DNA of 64,000 nucleotides from Gammaproteobacteria bacterium. GTDB taxonomy: Bacteria > Pseudomonadota > Gammaproteobacteria > Burkholderiales > Rhodocyclaceae. Of the stretch, positions 16,591-25,851 are shown in pieces (position 1 is the first letter of the stretch; every line of letters begins with the position of its first letter). A program made the position numbers and the translations under genes. The stretch spans positions 21,847 through 85,846 of the forward strand of contig JAHJHI010000043.1 of NCBI GenBank assembly GCA_018824085.1. The letters run 5' to 3'. The notes beneath the pieces were generated by a model. That model was not told the origin of the DNA. It saw only the letters and a list, made by a program, of their open reading frames with translations, and ran no database searches.

Positions 16591-18012
16591 CTACTCCAGG
16601 GGCAGGATGACAACCGCTTCGGTACCGCGGTCATGGTGGATGAATTCCAGCCGGCCGCCGTGCACATCGCACACCTTGGCGGCAAACGGAATGCCCAGCC
16701 CGCTGCCCTGCACCTTGGTGGTGGCGAGCGGGCTCAGGCCACGCGGCGCCGGGCTGTTCATCATGCCGCTGCCGCAGTCACGGATGGACAGCAGCACGCC
16801 GTCACCGGCGTGCGCGTGGCGCAGCGTGATGGTGCCGTCAGGCGGCGACGCCTCGATGGCGTTGTTCAGCAGCGCGAGCAGCGCCTGTTCCATCAGGTGC
16901 AGATCCAGCGGCACGACGCAGGCGTCGTCCCAGCCGATGCGTCGCAGCCGGATGCCGGCGGCGTCGAGCCGGTCGCGCGCGACGTCGACCACGGTGTCGA
17001 ACAGCATGGCGACGTTGACCGGCGCACGCTGGGGCTGCAGCGGATGCAGGTAGGACAGCAGCGAATAGGTCCAGCGGTCGAGCCGGTCGGTCGTGCTGAT
17101 GATGCCGGCCAGCCCTTCGCGCACGTCGCCAGGCAGCGTGTCGTCATCGATCACCTGTGCGGTGGCGCGGATGCTGGCAAGCGGATTGCGGATGTTGTGC
17201 GCGACGACCGGCACCAGAGCCCCCAGCGTTGCCTGCTTTTCGGCACGCAGCAGGGCTTCCCGGCTGGCCGCAAGGTCGCCGGCCATCGAATTGATCGCAT
17301 GCGCGAGACGCACCAGTTCCGCCGCGCCGGTTTCCGGCACCCGGTGATTCAGCCGGCCGCAACTGATGTTGCGCGTCGCGTCCATGATGGCGACGAGCGG
17401 GTCGGCGACCGCCACGCGCAGATAGCGCCGGAACACGACGAAGATCACCGTGGCGAGCAGCAACGGCAGCGTGAGCAGCGCCGGCACCACCTGCCGCAGC
17501 AGGGACAACTGGTCGTCGACACGCTTGCGTTCGAACAGCAGCACGCGCTCGAATTCGCCCAGGCTCAGCTCGAACTCGTGAAAGGCGCCGCGTTCGAGTT
17601 GCACGTCGAGTCGCCGCCCTTCACTCATCGCGACCGACGACGGCACGCTCAACAAGGAGTCACCGTAGGCGCGCACGCCGCTGTAGGCGGCATGCAGCGC
17701 CCGCACGACCGCAAGCTCTCGTTCGCCCGCGGCGCGCACGTACACGAGGTTGAAGTGCCGGTCGATGTCACGCGCGTAATCGGCGAACTCGTTCGCCGCC
17801 TCGACGTCATTGAGGAAGGCATGATCGAACACCTCCTTGATCTGGCGATACAGGCTGCCGCGCATCTCCAGCGCCTCTGCGCTCATGAAGGACAGCCGGT
17901 CGCGCTCGGCGGACGCGCTGCTCCACAGGTGGAGGCCGATGACCCCCATGGCGCCCGAGAACAACAACAGCGCCAGATAGAGCACAGCGTAACGGAGCTG
18001 CAGACGCTTCAG
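16591..18012 (-). CDS. Membrane sensor histidine kinase
   Basis: About 473 residues: TM helix (YAVLYLALLLFSGAMGVIGL), a periplasmic four-helix-like region of about 150 residues, a second TM segment (VVPALLTLPLLLATVIFVVF), a HAMP-like linker, the H-box VVAHNIRNPLASIRAT (His about 270), an N-box NNAIEAS, and G-boxes IRDCGSGM and GSGLGIPFAAKV. The H-box reads HN rather than the usual HE. No ATG fits: the nearest in-frame ATG lies over 100 codons upstream in low-quality sequence. A CTG at 18012 with GGAGAA 9 nt upstream is the best start, and a TTG at 18045 is the alternative. It pairs with the downstream NtrC-type regulator. Confidence 0.82.
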   Translation of the reverse strand: MKRLQLRYAVLYLALLLFSGAMGVIGLHLWSSASAERDRLSFMSAEALEMRGSLYRQIKEVFDHAFLNDVEAANEFADYARDIDRHFNLVYVRAAGERELAVVRALHAAYSGVRAYGDSLLSVPSSVAMSEGRRLDVQLERGAFHEFELSLGEFERVLLFERKRVDDQLSLLRQVVPALLTLPLLLATVIFVVFRRYLRVAVADPLVAIMDATRNISCGRLNHRVPETGAAELVRLAHAINSMAGDLAASREALLRAEKQATLGALVPVVAHNIRNPLASIRATAQVIDDDTLPGDVREGLAGIISTTDRLDRWTYSLLSYLHPLQPQRAPVNVAMLFDTVVDVARDRLDAAGIRLRRIGWDDACVVPLDLHLMEQALLALLNNAIEASPPDGTITLRHAHAGDGVLLSIRDCGSGMMNSPAPRGLSPLATTKVQGSGLGIPFAAKVCDVHGGRLEFIHHDRGTEAVVILPLE

Positions 18013-18410
18013 GGAGTGCGCTTCTCCGATCAGATCACGTATCAAGGTACAGGCAGGCCGGAGACATGACGCGTCAATGCGTCTGCAAGAAATACGCCGG
18101 AGTGCGACCAACCGGGACAACAGCCCGGTGCATTGCCCCGGTCGGGAAATGGCCCCAGTATGTGACGAACGGCATCTGTCGCCGCGGCGGCTGCGTCGGT
18201 GGCTGAAATGAACCAGACCGAAGGATTTCAACCGCCATCCAGCCCACGCCGGGGTTGGATGATCCGCCTTGAACACGTCATCCACACGGGATTTCATCCC
18301 GTCCGGATCATGACAAACACCTGCATTTTCACCCGTGCTTGCGCGGCGGCCCGCTCCGCACACGGTATCGTCGCGCAGCACGGATTCTTCCCTACCCGGA
18401 ACACCCGCCC
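18013..18410. promoter_or_regulatory. Divergent control region with dyads between sensor kinase and phosphoketolase
   Basis: No gene is seen in these 398 bp. Two dyads stand out: ACGGGAT-TTC-ATCCCGT at 18286-18302 (perfect 7-bp arms) and ATGATCCG (18259-18266) with CGGATCAT (18304-18311). They lie about 100-150 bp before the phosphoketolase start, so they could be operator or enhancer sites. I found no good -24/-12 element on either strand. Confidence 0.45.
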
Positions 18411-20786
18411 ATGACAGCTTCTTCAGCCACTCCCGAACTGCTCGACCGCATGGACGCGTACTGGCGCGCAGCCAACTATCTGTCCGTCGGCCAGATCTTC
18501 CTGTATGACAACCCGCTGCTGAGGCGCCCGCTGGCGCTGGCCGACGTGAAGCCCATGCTGCTCGGCCACTGGGGCACGACGCCAGGCCAGAACTTCATCT
18601 ACGTGCATCTGAACCGGGTGATACGCGAGCACGACCTCGACATGATCTTCATATCGGGCCCGGGACACGGCGGCCCGGCCGTCGTCAGCAATACCTATCT
18701 CGAAGGCACGTACAGCGAGATATATCCGGACATCAGCCAGGACCAAGCCGGCCTGAAAAAGCTGTTCACGCAGTTCTCCTTCCCCGGCGGCATTCCCAGC
18801 CACGCGTCACCCGAATGCCCGGGCTCCATCCACGAAGGCGGCGAACTGGGCTATTCACTGAGCCATGCGTTCGGCGCGGCATTCGACAACCCGGATCTCG
18901 TGGTCGCCTGCGTCATCGGTGACGGCGAGGCGGAAACCGGCCCGCTGGCGACGGCCTGGCACTCCAACAAATTCCTCGACCCGGTCGGCGACGGCGCGGT
19001 GCTGCCCATCCTGCACCTGAACGGCTACAAGATCGCCAACCCGACGCTGCTGGCACGCATCAGCCGTGAGGAACTGGAGCAATTGCTGCGCGGCTGCGGC
19101 TGGACGCCGCATTTCGTCGAAGGCCACGAGCCGGCGCTCATGCACGCCGCGATGGCCGCAACACTCGACACCGTGATCCGCGACATCCGGGCCATCCAGC
19201 GCGACGCGCGCGAGCACGGCCGCACGCAACGCCCGCGCTGGCCCATGATCGTGCTCGCCTCACCCAAGGGCTGGACCGGACCGAAGGAGGTGGACGGCCT
19301 GCCGGTGGAGAACACGTCCCGCTCGCATCAGGTACCCCTGCACCCGGCGACGCATCCGGAGCACCTCGCCCTGCTCGAGACATGGCTGAAAAGCTATCGA
19401 CCGGAAGAACTGTTCGACGATGAGGGCCGGCTGATGCCGGACCTGGCCGAACTGGCGCCCACGGGCCCGCGCCGCATGGGTGCCAATCCGCACGCGAATG
19501 GCGGACTGCTGCTGCGCGACCTGGCGCTGCCCGATTTCCGCAGCTACGCGGCGCAGGTCCCCGCACCGGGCACGCCCGGCATCGGCGACACGCGCGTGCT
19601 CGGTCCCTTCCTGCGGGACGTCGTCGCGCTGAACGACGCACAGCGCAACTTCCGCGTGTTCGGCCCGGACGAAACCGCCTCCAACGGACTGGAAGCGCTG
19701 TTCGAGACAACCGCTCGCCAATGGGATGCCGCCACGCTGCCGACCGACGCCTTTCTCGCCCCAAGCGGACGCGTGCTCGACTCCATGCTCAGCGAGCACC
19801 AGTGCGAGGGCTGGCTGGAGGGCTATCTGCTGACCGGCCGCCACGGCCTCTTCAACTGTTACGAAGCCTTCATCCACATCATCGATTCCATGTTCAACCA
19901 GCACGCCAAGTGGCTGAAGGTGACGCGTGAGCTGCCCTGGCGGCGGCCGATCGCGTCACTGAACTATCTGCTGGCTTCCCACGTGTGGCGCCAGGACCAC
20001 AACGGCTTTTCGCATCAGGACCCGGGCTTCATCGATCACGTGGTGAACAAGAAGGCGGAGGTCGTGCGCGTCTATCTGCCGCCGGACGCGAACTGCCTGC
20101 TGTCGGTGATGGACCATTGCCTGCGCAGTCGCCACTACGTGAATGTCGTCATTGCCGGCAAGCACCCCGCGCCGCAGTGGCTGACGATGGATGAGGCCGT
20201 GCAGCACTGCCGCGACGGTATCGGAGCCTGGAAATGGGCCGGCAACGAGCCGGCGGCCGGCAACGAGCCGGACGTCGTCATGGCCTGCAGCGGCGACGTG
20301 CCGACGCTGGAAACGCTGGCCGCCGTCGCCACCTTGCGCAAGCATCTGCCGACGCTGAGGATCCGCGTCGTCAACATCGTCGACCTGATGAAGCTGCAAC
20401 CGCCAGGCGAGCACCCGCACGGACTGCCCGACGCAGACTTCGACGCATTGTTCACGCGCGACAGGCCGGTCATCTTCGCCTTTCACGCCTACCCGTGGCT
20501 GATCCACCGCCTGACCTACCGGCGCACCAACCACGGCAACTTCCACGTTCGTGGCTATAAAGAAGAAGGCACGATCACGACGCCGTTCGACATGACGGTA
20601 CTGAACGACATCGACCGCTTCCATCTGGTGATGGACACGATCGACCGTCTGCCGCAGACCGGCGACGCCGGCCAGGCGCTGAAGTCCCGGATGGCCGGCA
20701 AGCTCGCCGAGCACGCGCGCCATATCCGGCAGCATGGTCAGGACATGCCCGAAATCCGCGGCTGGCAATGGCCGCACGCTCATTGA
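18411..20786 (+). CDS. xfp: Xylulose-5-phosphate/fructose-6-phosphate phosphoketolase
   Basis: A 791-residue thiamine-diphosphate enzyme, the normal length for XFP. It splits xylulose-5-P (and/or fructose-6-P) with phosphate to acetyl-phosphate plus glyceraldehyde-3-P (or erythrose-4-P). Signature blocks: [18 protein letters not shown] near the N-terminus, [26 protein letters not shown], the ThDP/Mg segment [16 protein letters not shown], and [15 protein letters not shown] near the end. ATG 18411 is chosen over upstream in-frame codons, as it gives the usual N-terminus [21 protein letters not shown]. No acetate kinase or phosphotransacetylase is adjacent, but an acetyl-CoA synthetase cluster lies 5 kb downstream. 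It ends in TGA overlapping an ATG of the next small gene. Confidence 0.95.
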   Translation: MTASSATPELLDRMDAYWRAANYLSVGQIFLYDNPLLRRPLALADVKPMLLGHWGTTPGQNFIYVHLNRVIREHDLDMIFISGPGHGGPAVVSNTYLEGTYSEIYPDISQDQAGLKKLFTQFSFPGGIPSHASPECPGSIHEGGELGYSLSHAFGAAFDNPDLVVACVIGDGEAETGPLATAWHSNKFLDPVGDGAVLPILHLNGYKIANPTLLARISREELEQLLRGCGWTPHFVEGHEPALMHAAMAATLDTVIRDIRAIQRDAREHGRTQRPRWPMIVLASPKGWTGPKEVDGLPVENTSRSHQVPLHPATHPEHLALLETWLKSYRPEELFDDEGRLMPDLAELAPTGPRRMGANPHANGGLLLRDLALPDFRSYAAQVPAPGTPGIGDTRVLGPFLRDVVALNDAQRNFRVFGPDETASNGLEALFETTARQWDAATLPTDAFLAPSGRVLDSMLSEHQCEGWLEGYLLTGRHGLFNCYEAFIHIIDSMFNQHAKWLKVTRELPWRRPIASLNYLLASHVWRQDHNGFSHQDPGFIDHVVNKKAEVVRVYLPPDANCLLSVMDHCLRSRHYVNVVIAGKHPAPQWLTMDEAVQHCRDGIGAWKWAGNEPAAGNEPDVVMACSGDVPTLETLAAVATLRKHLPTLRIRVVNIVDLMKLQPPGEHPHGLPDADFDALFTRDRPVIFAFHAYPWLIHRLTYRRTNHGNFHVRGYKEEGTITTPFDMTVLNDIDRFHLVMDTIDRLPQTGDAGQALKSRMAGKLAEHARHIRQHGQDMPEIRGWQWPHAH

Positions 20787-20797
20787 TGGAGCTGACG

Positions 20798-21004
20798 ATG
20801 GCAAGGATGGAACAGCTGGAACTGGACGCGCATCGCGAACAACTGGCCGCGGACGTGGCGGCGCTGGTCGACAAATACCGCTCGATCTTCACGTGGGACG
20901 TCCCGGACATCGACGAACCGCGCGCCGACCGGCTGATTCTGGGCGCCATCCGCACGGCGCTCGACGACGTGGAAAACGGTTTGCGCACCGGCACGGCTGA
21001 CTGA
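20798..21004 (+). CDS. Small protein downstream of phosphoketolase, unknown function
   Basis: A 68-residue soluble, acidic, probably helical protein (MARMEQLELDAHREQLAADV start, DVPDIDEPRADRLILGAIRTALDDVENG end). ATG 20798 has GGAG 6-7 nt upstream. A second choice is ATG 20786, overlapping the phosphoketolase TGA as ATGGAG, which would add four residues. The tight junction indicates co-translation with xfp. I do not recognise a family. Confidence 0.6.
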   Translation: MARMEQLELDAHREQLAADVAALVDKYRSIFTWDVPDIDEPRADRLILGAIRTALDDVENGLRTGTAD

Positions 21005-21213
21005 CAGGAGAACCCCGCAGTGCACAAAAACTGCGAACAATCGCCGACGCCAGCGGTCAATGCTGCACGGGGCGCGGAACGGAACCGGAATGCGTACAAC
21101 CATGGCACGCATCCCGTCCGGCACGCCATCGCATCGGGACGGCAATGTCGCGAAACACCGTGTCCGGTCAGATCGCTCGCGACGACGCAGTTTCACGGAG
21201 GGACGGGATCACC

Positions 21214-21516
21214 ATGAACCAGACCACGCACTTGATCGAACAACACGTACTCGAATCGGAATCACGACTGCGGCACATCGACGAATTGATCGAGCGCGCC
21301 CGACGGCTCCGGACACCGGAGATCGAAGCGCAGCTCAACCGCACAAGACGGGATCGCGACCGGCTGGCAAACGAGCTTGGCGAAGTCAGGAACGACGACC
21401 CGAACGCCGTGCAGCGCGGCGAACGGGTCAAGGGCATGCTGCAGTCGGTCGGACTGGAGCTGGAAAAGGCGCTGACGGCCATCTTCGAACGCGACGAAAA
21501 GCCGCGCCCTTCGTAA
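21214..21516 (+). CDS. Small coiled-coil protein, unknown function
   Basis: A 100-residue, charged, helical protein with heptad-like spacing (HLIEQHVLESESRLRHIDEL, IEAQLNRTRRDRDRLANELGE) and no signal peptide or TM helix. ATG 21214 follows a GGAGGGA. It sits about 210 bp after the small protein behind xfp and just before a bidirectional terminator. The function is not recognisable. Confidence 0.6.
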   Translation: MNQTTHLIEQHVLESESRLRHIDELIERARRLRTPEIEAQLNRTRRDRDRLANELGEVRNDDPNAVQRGERVKGMLQSVGLELEKALTAIFERDEKPRPS

Positions 21517-21573
21517 GGCGCGGAGGCTCACCGCCCGCCACGCAGAGCCTCGTCAACGGGGCATCGCCCGGCC

Positions 21574-21610
21574 AAAAAAAATGCGCCTTCTTGGAAGGCG
21601 CTTTTTTTTT
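21574..21610. terminator. Bidirectional terminator between small ORF and tRNA-Ser
   Basis: GCGCCTTC (21583-21590) pairs with GAAGGCGC (21594-21601). A T-run (21602-21610) serves the plus strand and an A-run (21574-21581) gives a U-tract for transcription from the minus-strand tRNA. Confidence 0.88.
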
Positions 21611-21620
21611 GCTTGATGCG

Positions 21621-21712
21621 TGGCGGAGAGGGCGGGATTCGAACCCGCGTTAGGTTTTCACCTAAACACGCTTTCCAGGCGTGCGACTTAAACCACTCAT
21701 CCACCTCTCCGC
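21621..21712 (-). tRNA. tRNA-Ser(GGA)
   Basis: The minus strand reads GCGGAGAGGTGGATGAGTGG and so on: a 7-bp acceptor stem (GCGGAGA/TCTCCGC), an anticodon stem-loop with CTGGAAA (anticodon GGA), the long class II variable arm (GTTTAGGTGAAAACCTAAC), the GGTTCGAATCC T-arm, and an encoded CCA (21623-21621). It is 92 nt with CCA, the expected serine tRNA size. Confidence 0.97.
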
Positions 21713-21790
21713 GAAGACGCGAGATGATATCAGAAACACCCGTGAAACGGCCCGCTTGCCGATGACTCGTTTCACGGACTGCGGCCGGCC

Positions 21791-23857
21791 TCAGTAAACC
21801 CCTTCATCACGCACGCTGCTCCGCTCGGCCGGGCCGAGATTGGGATAGCGCACGTGCTCGACCAGCTCGCGCGTTTCACGGTCGGGCGCGGGCGTGACGA
21901 GACTCACCAGCACCAGCACGACGAAGCCGACGGGGATGCCGAAGAAGCCGCAGGAGATCGGTTCTATGCCGAACCACGCGTTCGAAATGTCGCCGCCGAA
22001 GAACGGATGTGTCCGCACCGCGTAGTACAGGCACATTGCCAGGCCGGCGATCATGCCGCTGATGGCGCCCGGCTTGTTGGCGCGCTGCCAGAACACGCCG
22101 CAGACGAGCGCCGGAAAGAACGCCGACGCGGCGATCGAGAACGCCAGACCGACCATGAACAGGATGTTGTCCGGCTTGAGCGACGCGGTGTAGGCCGCGA
22201 TCAATGCGACCACGAGCAGCAGCGTCTTGGAAATGACCAGGCGTCGCTGCGTGGAGGCGGCAGGGTCGATCACCTTGTAGTAGACATCGTGCGACATCGC
22301 ATTCGCGATGGTCAGCAGCAGGCCGTCCGCGGTGGACAGCGCGGCGGCAAGGCCGCCAGCCGCGACAAGGCCCGAAATGACATAGGGCAAGCCGGCGATT
22401 TCCGGCGTGGCGAGCACGATCACGTCGGTATTCAGCGTCAGTTCCGCCAGCTGCAGGAGGCCATCGCCGTTGATGTCCTCGATCTTCACCAGCCCGACCT
22501 TGCCCCAGGAAGCGACCCAGCCGGGCAACGTGGAAATGGTCGAGCCGACGAGGTTCGTATACACCTCGTACTTCGCGAACACCGCGTAAGCCGGCGCCGT
22601 GACGTAGAGCAGGAAGATGAAGAACAGTGACCAGAAGACCGATTCACGCGCCTCACGGACGCTGGGCGTCGTGTAGTAGCGCATCAGGATGTGCGGCAGT
22701 GACGCGGTGCCCACCATCAGGCAGATGACCAGCGCGATGAAATTGAGCCGTTTGTTGTCGGAGTCGGCCTGATCCCGGCCCGCATGCGCGAGCGTGTGGG
22801 CAAGCGGCGGCGCTGCCTTGCTTTCGGCGGCCTTTCTCGCGTCGGTCCATTTCTTGCGGGCGCCGGCCTCGTCCTTGGGTGTTTCGCGCAGTGCCATTTC
22901 CGCGACGGAAATGTCCTTGGCCGGCGCGTTGTCGGCCTTCAGCACGTCGAGCCGCTCGGTCAGGCGGGCGCGCTCCGCTTCGAGCGAATCCGGCAGGCCG
23001 GCGATCTTCTCGTCGAAGCTGTCCATGCGCGCCTTGTAGAGCGCGTTGACTTCGAGTTCCTTCGGCGACGAGAACAGCTCCTTTTCCTTGAGCGACAGCT
23101 TCTGCAGCACGGTGCCGTACACGGCCTGCGGCACCGGAATGCCGGTCACCTTGGTCGACAGGATGACGACCGGCAACATGTAGGCAACGATGAGGATGAT
23201 GTACTGCGCCACCTGTGTCCACGTGACCGCACGCATGCCGCCGAGGAAGGAGCACACGAGGATGCCGGCCAGGCCGACGAAGACGCCCACTTCGAATTCC
23301 AGCCCGACGAAGCGGCTGGTGATCAGCCCGACACCATAGATCTGCGCGACGACATAGGTGAAGGACGCGAGAATGGCTGCCAGCACACCGATCATGCGGG
23401 CCGCGTTGCCGCCGTAGCGGGCGCCGAGGAAGTCCGGAATGGTGAATTCGCCGAACTTGCGCAGATAGGGCGCGAGGAACAGCGCGACCAGGCAGTAGCC
23501 GCCGGTCCAGCCCATGACGAAGGCCAACCCTTGATAACCGCCGAAGTACAGCGTGCCGGCCAGGCCGATGAAGGACGCCGCCGACATCCAGTCGGCCCCG
23601 GTCGCCATGCCGTTGAACAGCGCCGGCACGCGCCGCCCGGCGACATAGTATTCGGACACGTCGGCGGTACGGCTCATGACACCGATGCCGGCGTACAGCG
23701 CGATCGTTGCGAACATGAACACGTAGCCGATCCAGCGCGTCGACATGCCCATCTGTTCGGCGAATGCGAGAAACACGACGAACAGCGCGAAGCCACCCGC
23801 GTACCAGCTGTACATCCTCTTGAGCTGCCGGTTGAAAGCGGCCTGGGCATTCGACAT
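21791..23857 (-). CDS. Sodium:solute symporter, VC_2705 subfamily (probable acetate/monocarboxylate uptake)
   Basis: A 688-residue SSS-family transporter with about 13 TM helices. Motifs: SEYYVAGRRVPALFNGMATGADWMSAASFIGLAG near the N-terminus and GLAAALSTADGLLLTIANAMSHD later. Between TM segments it carries the hydrophilic, coiled insert of roughly 110-130 residues seen in this subfamily, and a loop with DINGDGLLQLAEL (about 460) that looks like an EF-hand/dockerin Ca2+ site. ATG 23857 has GGAGG at 9 nt; the upstream ATG at 23866 touches the Shine-Dalgarno and is less likely. It is coupled to the DUF4212 gene (TGA then ATG, 1-nt gap) and sits in a locus with acs, so acetate or a related acid is the likely substrate. 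Confidence 0.9.
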   Translation of the reverse strand: MSNAQAAFNRQLKRMYSWYAGGFALFVVFLAFAEQMGMSTRWIGYVFMFATIALYAGIGVMSRTADVSEYYVAGRRVPALFNGMATGADWMSAASFIGLAGTLYFGGYQGLAFVMGWTGGYCLVALFLAPYLRKFGEFTIPDFLGARYGGNAARMIGVLAAILASFTYVVAQIYGVGLITSRFVGLEFEVGVFVGLAGILVCSFLGGMRAVTWTQVAQYIILIVAYMLPVVILSTKVTGIPVPQAVYGTVLQKLSLKEKELFSSPKELEVNALYKARMDSFDEKIAGLPDSLEAERARLTERLDVLKADNAPAKDISVAEMALRETPKDEAGARKKWTDARKAAESKAAPPLAHTLAHAGRDQADSDNKRLNFIALVICLMVGTASLPHILMRYYTTPSVREARESVFWSLFFIFLLYVTAPAYAVFAKYEVYTNLVGSTISTLPGWVASWGKVGLVKIEDINGDGLLQLAELTLNTDVIVLATPEIAGLPYVISGLVAAGGLAAALSTADGLLLTIANAMSHDVYYKVIDPAASTQRRLVISKTLLLVVALIAAYTASLKPDNILFMVGLAFSIAASAFFPALVCGVFWQRANKPGAISGMIAGLAMCLYYAVRTHPFFGGDISNAWFGIEPISCGFFGIPVGFVVLVLVSLVTPAPDRETRELVEHVRYPNLGPAERSSVRDEGVY

Positions 23858-23858
23858 G

Positions 23859-24119
23859 TCAGGCATCCTCCTGCACGCCGTATTCATGGTCGAGGCGGTT
23901 CATGACCCGCGCGTAATACCAGATGATGACCACGTACACGATGAGCGATCCCTGTGCCCCCATGTAGAACGCCAGCGGCCAGCCGAAAACGACGATGTCG
24001 TTCAGCTCCCGCGCGTAGTAGATCGGGATGAAGGTGACGCTGAACCACAGCGCGACGAGCACTGCAGTGATGTGAAGATTGCGGCGCCAGTATTCACGGT
24101 GCCTGCCCGACAACTGCAT
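23859..24119 (-). CDS. DUF4212 small membrane subunit of sodium/solute symporter
   Basis: An 86-residue protein with two TM helices (NLHITAVLVALWFSVTFIPI and FYMGAQGSLIVYVVIIWYYA) and the family start REYWRRN. DUF4212 proteins are almost always encoded directly before VC_2705-type symporters and are thought to be an accessory subunit, as here. ATG 24119 has a strong GGAGGAGGAGG. The stop is 1 nt from the symporter start. Confidence 0.9.
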   Translation of the reverse strand: MQLSGRHREYWRRNLHITAVLVALWFSVTFIPIYYARELNDIVVFGWPLAFYMGAQGSLIVYVVIIWYYARVMNRLDHEYGVQEDA

Positions 24120-24337
24120 TCAAGCCTCCTCCTCCGGCGTTCCGGAATTTTTTCTGGTACGTCCACACCGCACGCCGGCAGTACCGGCTTCACTTGCGGT
24201 GACGGTCGCGGATGCGCCCTTGTGCCGGGCGTCAGCCGCATCACGACATCGCAAGGCGAGCCGTGAAACACGCTACATCATGCAGTTCAAGCTTACGGTG
24301 GCCTTACCCGGCGAACATTTCCGGCACGCCGGACGGC

Positions 24338-25777
24338 TCAGCGCAACTGCCAGTCGAGACGGACCCGGTTCTGCAGATGGCGCGCCTGCATGAAGGCTTG
24401 CCTCAACATGACGCGGTCAAGGTCATCCAGCGTCGCCGGGTCGATCCGGTTGGCGACCGCGCGCGACGGCGGCACGGGCGCGTCGGCCTGCCGGGCAAGT
24501 CGTAACTGCTGGATGAAGTGGAACGCCTTGATCGCGCAGTGCGTGCCCTCGCCGGCGATGCCGCGCAGGCGTTCCCGGGTCGAGCCTGCGACCGCCCCGT
24601 CACGCAGCGCAAGCGCACGCGCACAATCGATGAAGATGCGCGCGCCGGCTTTCAGATCAAGCGAGCGCGGCGCCCCCGGCACGTCGTCCACGCGGAAGCG
24701 GCGCAGCATGTCCAGCGGTGGCCGTACGGCCACCGCATTGGTCGCCATCAGGCGCAGGAACAGTGGAGAGCCTTGGGCACGCCGCGAAATGTGGGCACGC
24801 AATTCATCGGCCAGCCCCGCGTCGCCGTGCAGCGCGCGAACATCGAAGAATATGCTGGCTGCAAGAAGCGCCTCGGGTTGCGGCGTGGACATCCAGTTGG
24901 CGAATCCGCTCCGCCACTCGTCAAGCGAGAGACAGCAGCGCGGCTGTCCCGCCATGATGCCGCCGTCGCACAGCGGGAATCCGAGCCGTTCCAGCAGCCG
25001 GTTGATGGCCTCCGCAACGCGCAGCAGCGCCGGACGAACTGCGCCCGGCGCCACGCCGTCGGGTGGCTGGAACACCAAACCGTTGTCTTGATCCGTGCTG
25101 AAGGTCTGCTCCATGCGCCCCTCGGAACCGAAAGCGAGCCAGCACCAGCGCACGCCATCCAGGGCCGTCGCGTCGTCATGCGAGGCCAGCACGAGCTCGA
25201 TGGCCCGCGCCGCGAGCGCGTCATTCAGTGCTGCCATATGGCGCATCAGCACCTCGGCCGACACGCCGCCACGCAACATCGAAATGCCGTGCTCTCGTAC
25301 AGCGCGCGCGACACGCTCGAGCGCCTCGGCGTCTGGCGCCTGCGCGATGCGGCGCAAGGGCGGCGGGCAGGCGGACAAATCCTTGCGCGACACGACGCCC
25401 AGCAGCGTTCCGTTGCGCTCGCGCACCAGCGCATGCGAAACACGCCGGCGCGCCATCTCGGCTGCCGCATTGTCGGCGTCGACATCCGCGTCCAGCGCGG
25501 GCACGTCGCGCGTCATCACATCGTCCACGCTGGCGTCCGGCGACACGCGCGGCAGCAGCACACGGCCCGGCAAGTCGGACAGTGTGAGAATGCCGATGGC
25601 GTGGCCCTCCCGCGTGACGATGAGCGCATCGGCACCCATTTCGTGCAGACGCGACAGGGCATCGCCGAGCGCACAGCCGGCGGGCACCATGAGCGGTGCC
25701 TGAAGCAGCAGGAAACGAAGCGGGGTGGAGAGATCCGGCCCGAAAGGGCCGGACGGTCGGTCCGGGTCAGGACGCAT
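24338..25777 (-). CDS. CBS-domain / DUF294 putative nucleotidyltransferase
   Basis: 479 residues: a pair of CBS domains (about 25-140, VPAGCALGDALSRLHEMGAD and VTREGHAIGILTLSDL), a DUF294 nucleotidyltransferase-like domain (WLAFGSEGRMEQTFSTDQDN, about 215-235, with the G-S and D-x-D-type pattern), and a DUF294 C-terminal helical domain. Homologues usually carry an N-terminal cyclic-nucleotide-binding domain, which is missing here. The family is typically next to acs and DUF4212 symporters and is thought to signal energy state or PII-like uridylylation, not proven. ATG 25777 is used; a GTG at 25819 would lie inside the loop of the large hairpin and is unlikely. Confidence 0.85.
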   Translation of the reverse strand: MRPDPDRPSGPFGPDLSTPLRFLLLQAPLMVPAGCALGDALSRLHEMGADALIVTREGHAIGILTLSDLPGRVLLPRVSPDASVDDVMTRDVPALDADVDADNAAAEMARRRVSHALVRERNGTLLGVVSRKDLSACPPPLRRIAQAPDAEALERVARAVREHGISMLRGGVSAEVLMRHMAALNDALAARAIELVLASHDDATALDGVRWCWLAFGSEGRMEQTFSTDQDNGLVFQPPDGVAPGAVRPALLRVAEAINRLLERLGFPLCDGGIMAGQPRCCLSLDEWRSGFANWMSTPQPEALLAASIFFDVRALHGDAGLADELRAHISRRAQGSPLFLRLMATNAVAVRPPLDMLRRFRVDDVPGAPRSLDLKAGARIFIDCARALALRDGAVAGSTRERLRGIAGEGTHCAIKAFHFIQQLRLARQADAPVPPSRAVANRIDPATLDDLDRVMLRQAFMQARHLQNRVRLDWQLR

Positions 25778-25790
25778 GGCATGCCGGACT

Positions 25791-25843
25791 GCCGCCCCCG
25801 GCAGCTCCCGACGCTGCACGCGTCGGGAGCTGCCGGGGGCGGT
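25791..25843. terminator. Very stable 23-bp hairpin after acs
   Basis: The arm 25792-25814 is perfectly complementary to 25820-25842, leaving a 5-nt loop (TGCAC, 25815-25819). It lies 10 nt after the acs stop codon and just before the DUF294 gene. There is no U-tract on the minus strand, so it may act as an mRNA-stabilising or partial-termination element rather than a simple terminator. Confidence 0.6.
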
Positions 25844-25851
25844 CAGCCGGG

